Assembly (NCBI RefSeq): GCF_001544455.2
Contig: NZ_FCOC02000029.1
Location: 1 to 64,000 of the forward strand
From: Caballeronia sordidicola
GTDB lineage: Bacteria > Pseudomonadota > Gammaproteobacteria > Burkholderiales > Burkholderiaceae
Length of the DNA stretch: 64,000 bases
Direction of reading: 5' to 3'
Every line of letters starts with the position of its first letter. Position 1 is the first letter of the stretch. The notes under the pieces are model-generated. The model searched no databases, had not been told where the DNA came from, and saw nothing but the letters and a program-made list of their open reading frames with translations. Made by a program: the position numbers and the translations under genes. Positions 62,952 through 64,000 of the stretch are shown piece by piece.

Positions 62952-63746
62952 ATGCAAAGAACTCGCCGCGACGCCACCGACACCCTTCTCCCCGACGAAC
63001 GCGCCGCCCTGATACTGGAGCGGCTGCGTTCGCACGGCCGCGTGCTTGCCGCGGATCTGGCCGCGGAATTCGGCACATCGGAACACACCATTCGCCGCCA
63101 CTTGCGCGACCTCGCCGACGCCGGCTACTGCAAGCGCGTCTATGGCGGCGCGCTGCTCGTGTCGCCCGCATCGTCCGCAGGGTCCACGCGCATGCGCGAA
63201 GCCGGCGACCGCAAGGCGCTGCTCGCGGCAACGGCTGCGAGCATTGTCCGGGCGGGGCAGATCATCCTGCTCGACGCCGGCTCGACCAACGTGGCAATTG
63301 CAGCCGCACTTCCCAATAACGCCAGCCTCACGGTCGTGACGAACTCGCCCGATGCCTGCTCGCGGCTGATGGATCGCGAGGGTATCGACGTCATCCTGAT
63401 CGGCGGACGCATGAATCCGCGCGGCGCGGGATCGACCGGTTCCACCGCTTTGCTGCAGGTCCAGCAGATCAAGGCCGATCTATGCTTCCTGGGCGCCTGC
63501 GCAATGGAACCATTGGAAGGCGTCGCCGCATTCGACGCTGAGGAAGCCGAACTAAAACGCGCCATGGTGAAGTCGAGCGGACAGGTCGCCATAGCCATGA
63601 CATCGGAGAAACTGATGACTGCGGCACCCTACTTTGTCGCGCCCGCGTCGGGTATCGACTACCTGATTCTGGAAGCCGATGCACCCGCCGAACGCGTTGG
63701 CGCATTTGAAAACCTGTGCGGCAACGTGATGGTGGCGCGCTCATGA
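62952..63746 (+). CDS. DeoR/GlpR-family transcriptional regulator
   Basis: A 264-residue DeoR-type regulator: helix-turn-helix at about residues 15-70 (ERLRSHGRVLAADLAAEFGTSEHTIRRHLRDLADAG), then the sugar-phosphate-binding domain with DAGSTNVAIA and the GGRMNPRG and TEK-like (TSEKLM) blocks. Its stop codon overlaps the start of the next MFS gene (ATGA). It likely represses that transporter in response to a phosphorylated sugar. Confidence 0.9.
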   Translation: MQRTRRDATDTLLPDERAALILERLRSHGRVLAADLAAEFGTSEHTIRRHLRDLADAGYCKRVYGGALLVSPASSAGSTRMREAGDRKALLAATAASIVRAGQIILLDAGSTNVAIAAALPNNASLTVVTNSPDACSRLMDREGIDVILIGGRMNPRGAGSTGSTALLQVQQIKADLCFLGACAMEPLEGVAAFDAEEAELKRAMVKSSGQVAIAMTSEKLMTAAPYFVAPASGIDYLILEADAPAERVGAFENLCGNVMVARS

Positions 63747-64000
63747 AAACCATCGTGAAACCCGTCTCCGAACGCGTCGCCACTACAGCGGTGTTTCTTG
63801 CCAATGGACTGGGAATAGGCGCGTGGGCCGTCGAGGTTCCCCGTATCAAGGAAGCCTTGTCCCTGAGCGATACCGCGCTCGGCCTCGCGTTGTTCGCGTT
63901 TGCCCTGGGCGCGATTGTCGCCATGCCGCTGGCGGGCCGCCTTGCGCCGCGCTTTGGCAGTGGCCGCGTGACCGCGCTGCTTGGCGTGGCATTCGTGATC
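63743..64000 (+). CDS. MFS transporter, 3' end outside window
   Basis: The first 86 codons of a major facilitator are present. The N-terminus has MKTIVKPVSERVATTAVFLANGLGIGAWAVEVPRIKEALSLSD and three hydrophobic segments begin (ALGLALFAFALGAIVAMPLAG, ...VTALLGVAFVI), typical of MFS. The first four bases overlap the DeoR gene stop, so both are cotranslated. The substrate is unknown. Confidence 0.8.
   Translation, partial: MKTIVKPVSERVATTAVFLANGLGIGAWAVEVPRIKEALSLSDTALGLALFAFALGAIVAMPLAGRLAPRFGSGRVTALLGVAFVI

Overview
The window looks like part of a large, GC-rich genome of the Burkholderiaceae, most likely Paraburkholderia or Caballeronia. This is inferred from gene content: the family-typical OmpC-like porin, many LysR regulators, a VpsR-like sigma-54 regulator, a TcuRABC set, GGDEF-EAL proteins, LpxO and AmpR-like proteins. 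No rRNA, tRNA, phage, insertion sequence or CRISPR array was found. The many catabolic and uptake operons each paired with a local regulator suggest a metabolically accessory replicon or region.

Layout. 1-1411: a lipoprotein cut by the window edge, an AT-richer gene-poor stretch, and a 47-residue putative lipoprotein. 1.6-6.8 kb: an unknown gene, a Mn-type superoxide dismutase, a PepSY/flavodoxin/reductase fusion probably used for ferric reduction (with a Fur-like box upstream), and a BrkB-family membrane protein. 6.8-11.8 kb: complete tricarballylate locus tcuR-tcuA-tcuB-tcuC. 11.9-17.2 kb: DJ-1/PfpI protein, flavin monooxygenase, VpsR-like sigma-54 regulator, a 46-residue membrane protein and a glycosyltransferase. 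17.6-25 kb: autotransporter with a PPVT-repeat linker, an SDR, a FAN1-type nuclease under a LexA box, and a second MurA-like enzyme.

25.4-35.5 kb: a periplasmic binding protein translationally coupled to a CHASE-PAS-PAS-GGDEF-EAL protein, LpxO, a class III aminotransferase with an Lrp regulator, and a divergent DmlR/DmlA pair. 35.6-47.6 kb is the most interesting segment. A tight minus-strand operon (flavin reductase, HpaB-type monooxygenase, RidA, DUF1028, ArgE-like deacylase) lies on one side of a LysR gene. A plus-strand operon (Rieske oxygenase, Pot-type ABC importer, phytanoyl-CoA dioxygenase-like enzyme) lies on the other. Together they look like one uncharacterised uptake and oxidation pathway for a nitrogenous, probably amine- or amide-bearing, compound.

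47.7-64 kb: hexapeptide acyltransferase; a sugar-acid-type uptake operon (MFS, SMP-30 lactonase, porin); UspA; a secreted alpha/beta hydrolase; a LuxR-type protein carrying a degenerate HD-GYP domain; an AmpR-like regulator divergent from an LprI-like lysozyme inhibitor; a four-cysteine periplasmic protein; a second GGDEF-EAL protein; metR/metE; and a DeoR regulator coupled to an MFS gene cut by the window end. Cyclic-di-GMP signalling recurs: two GGDEF-EAL proteins, a VpsR-like regulator and a pseudo-HD-GYP regulator.
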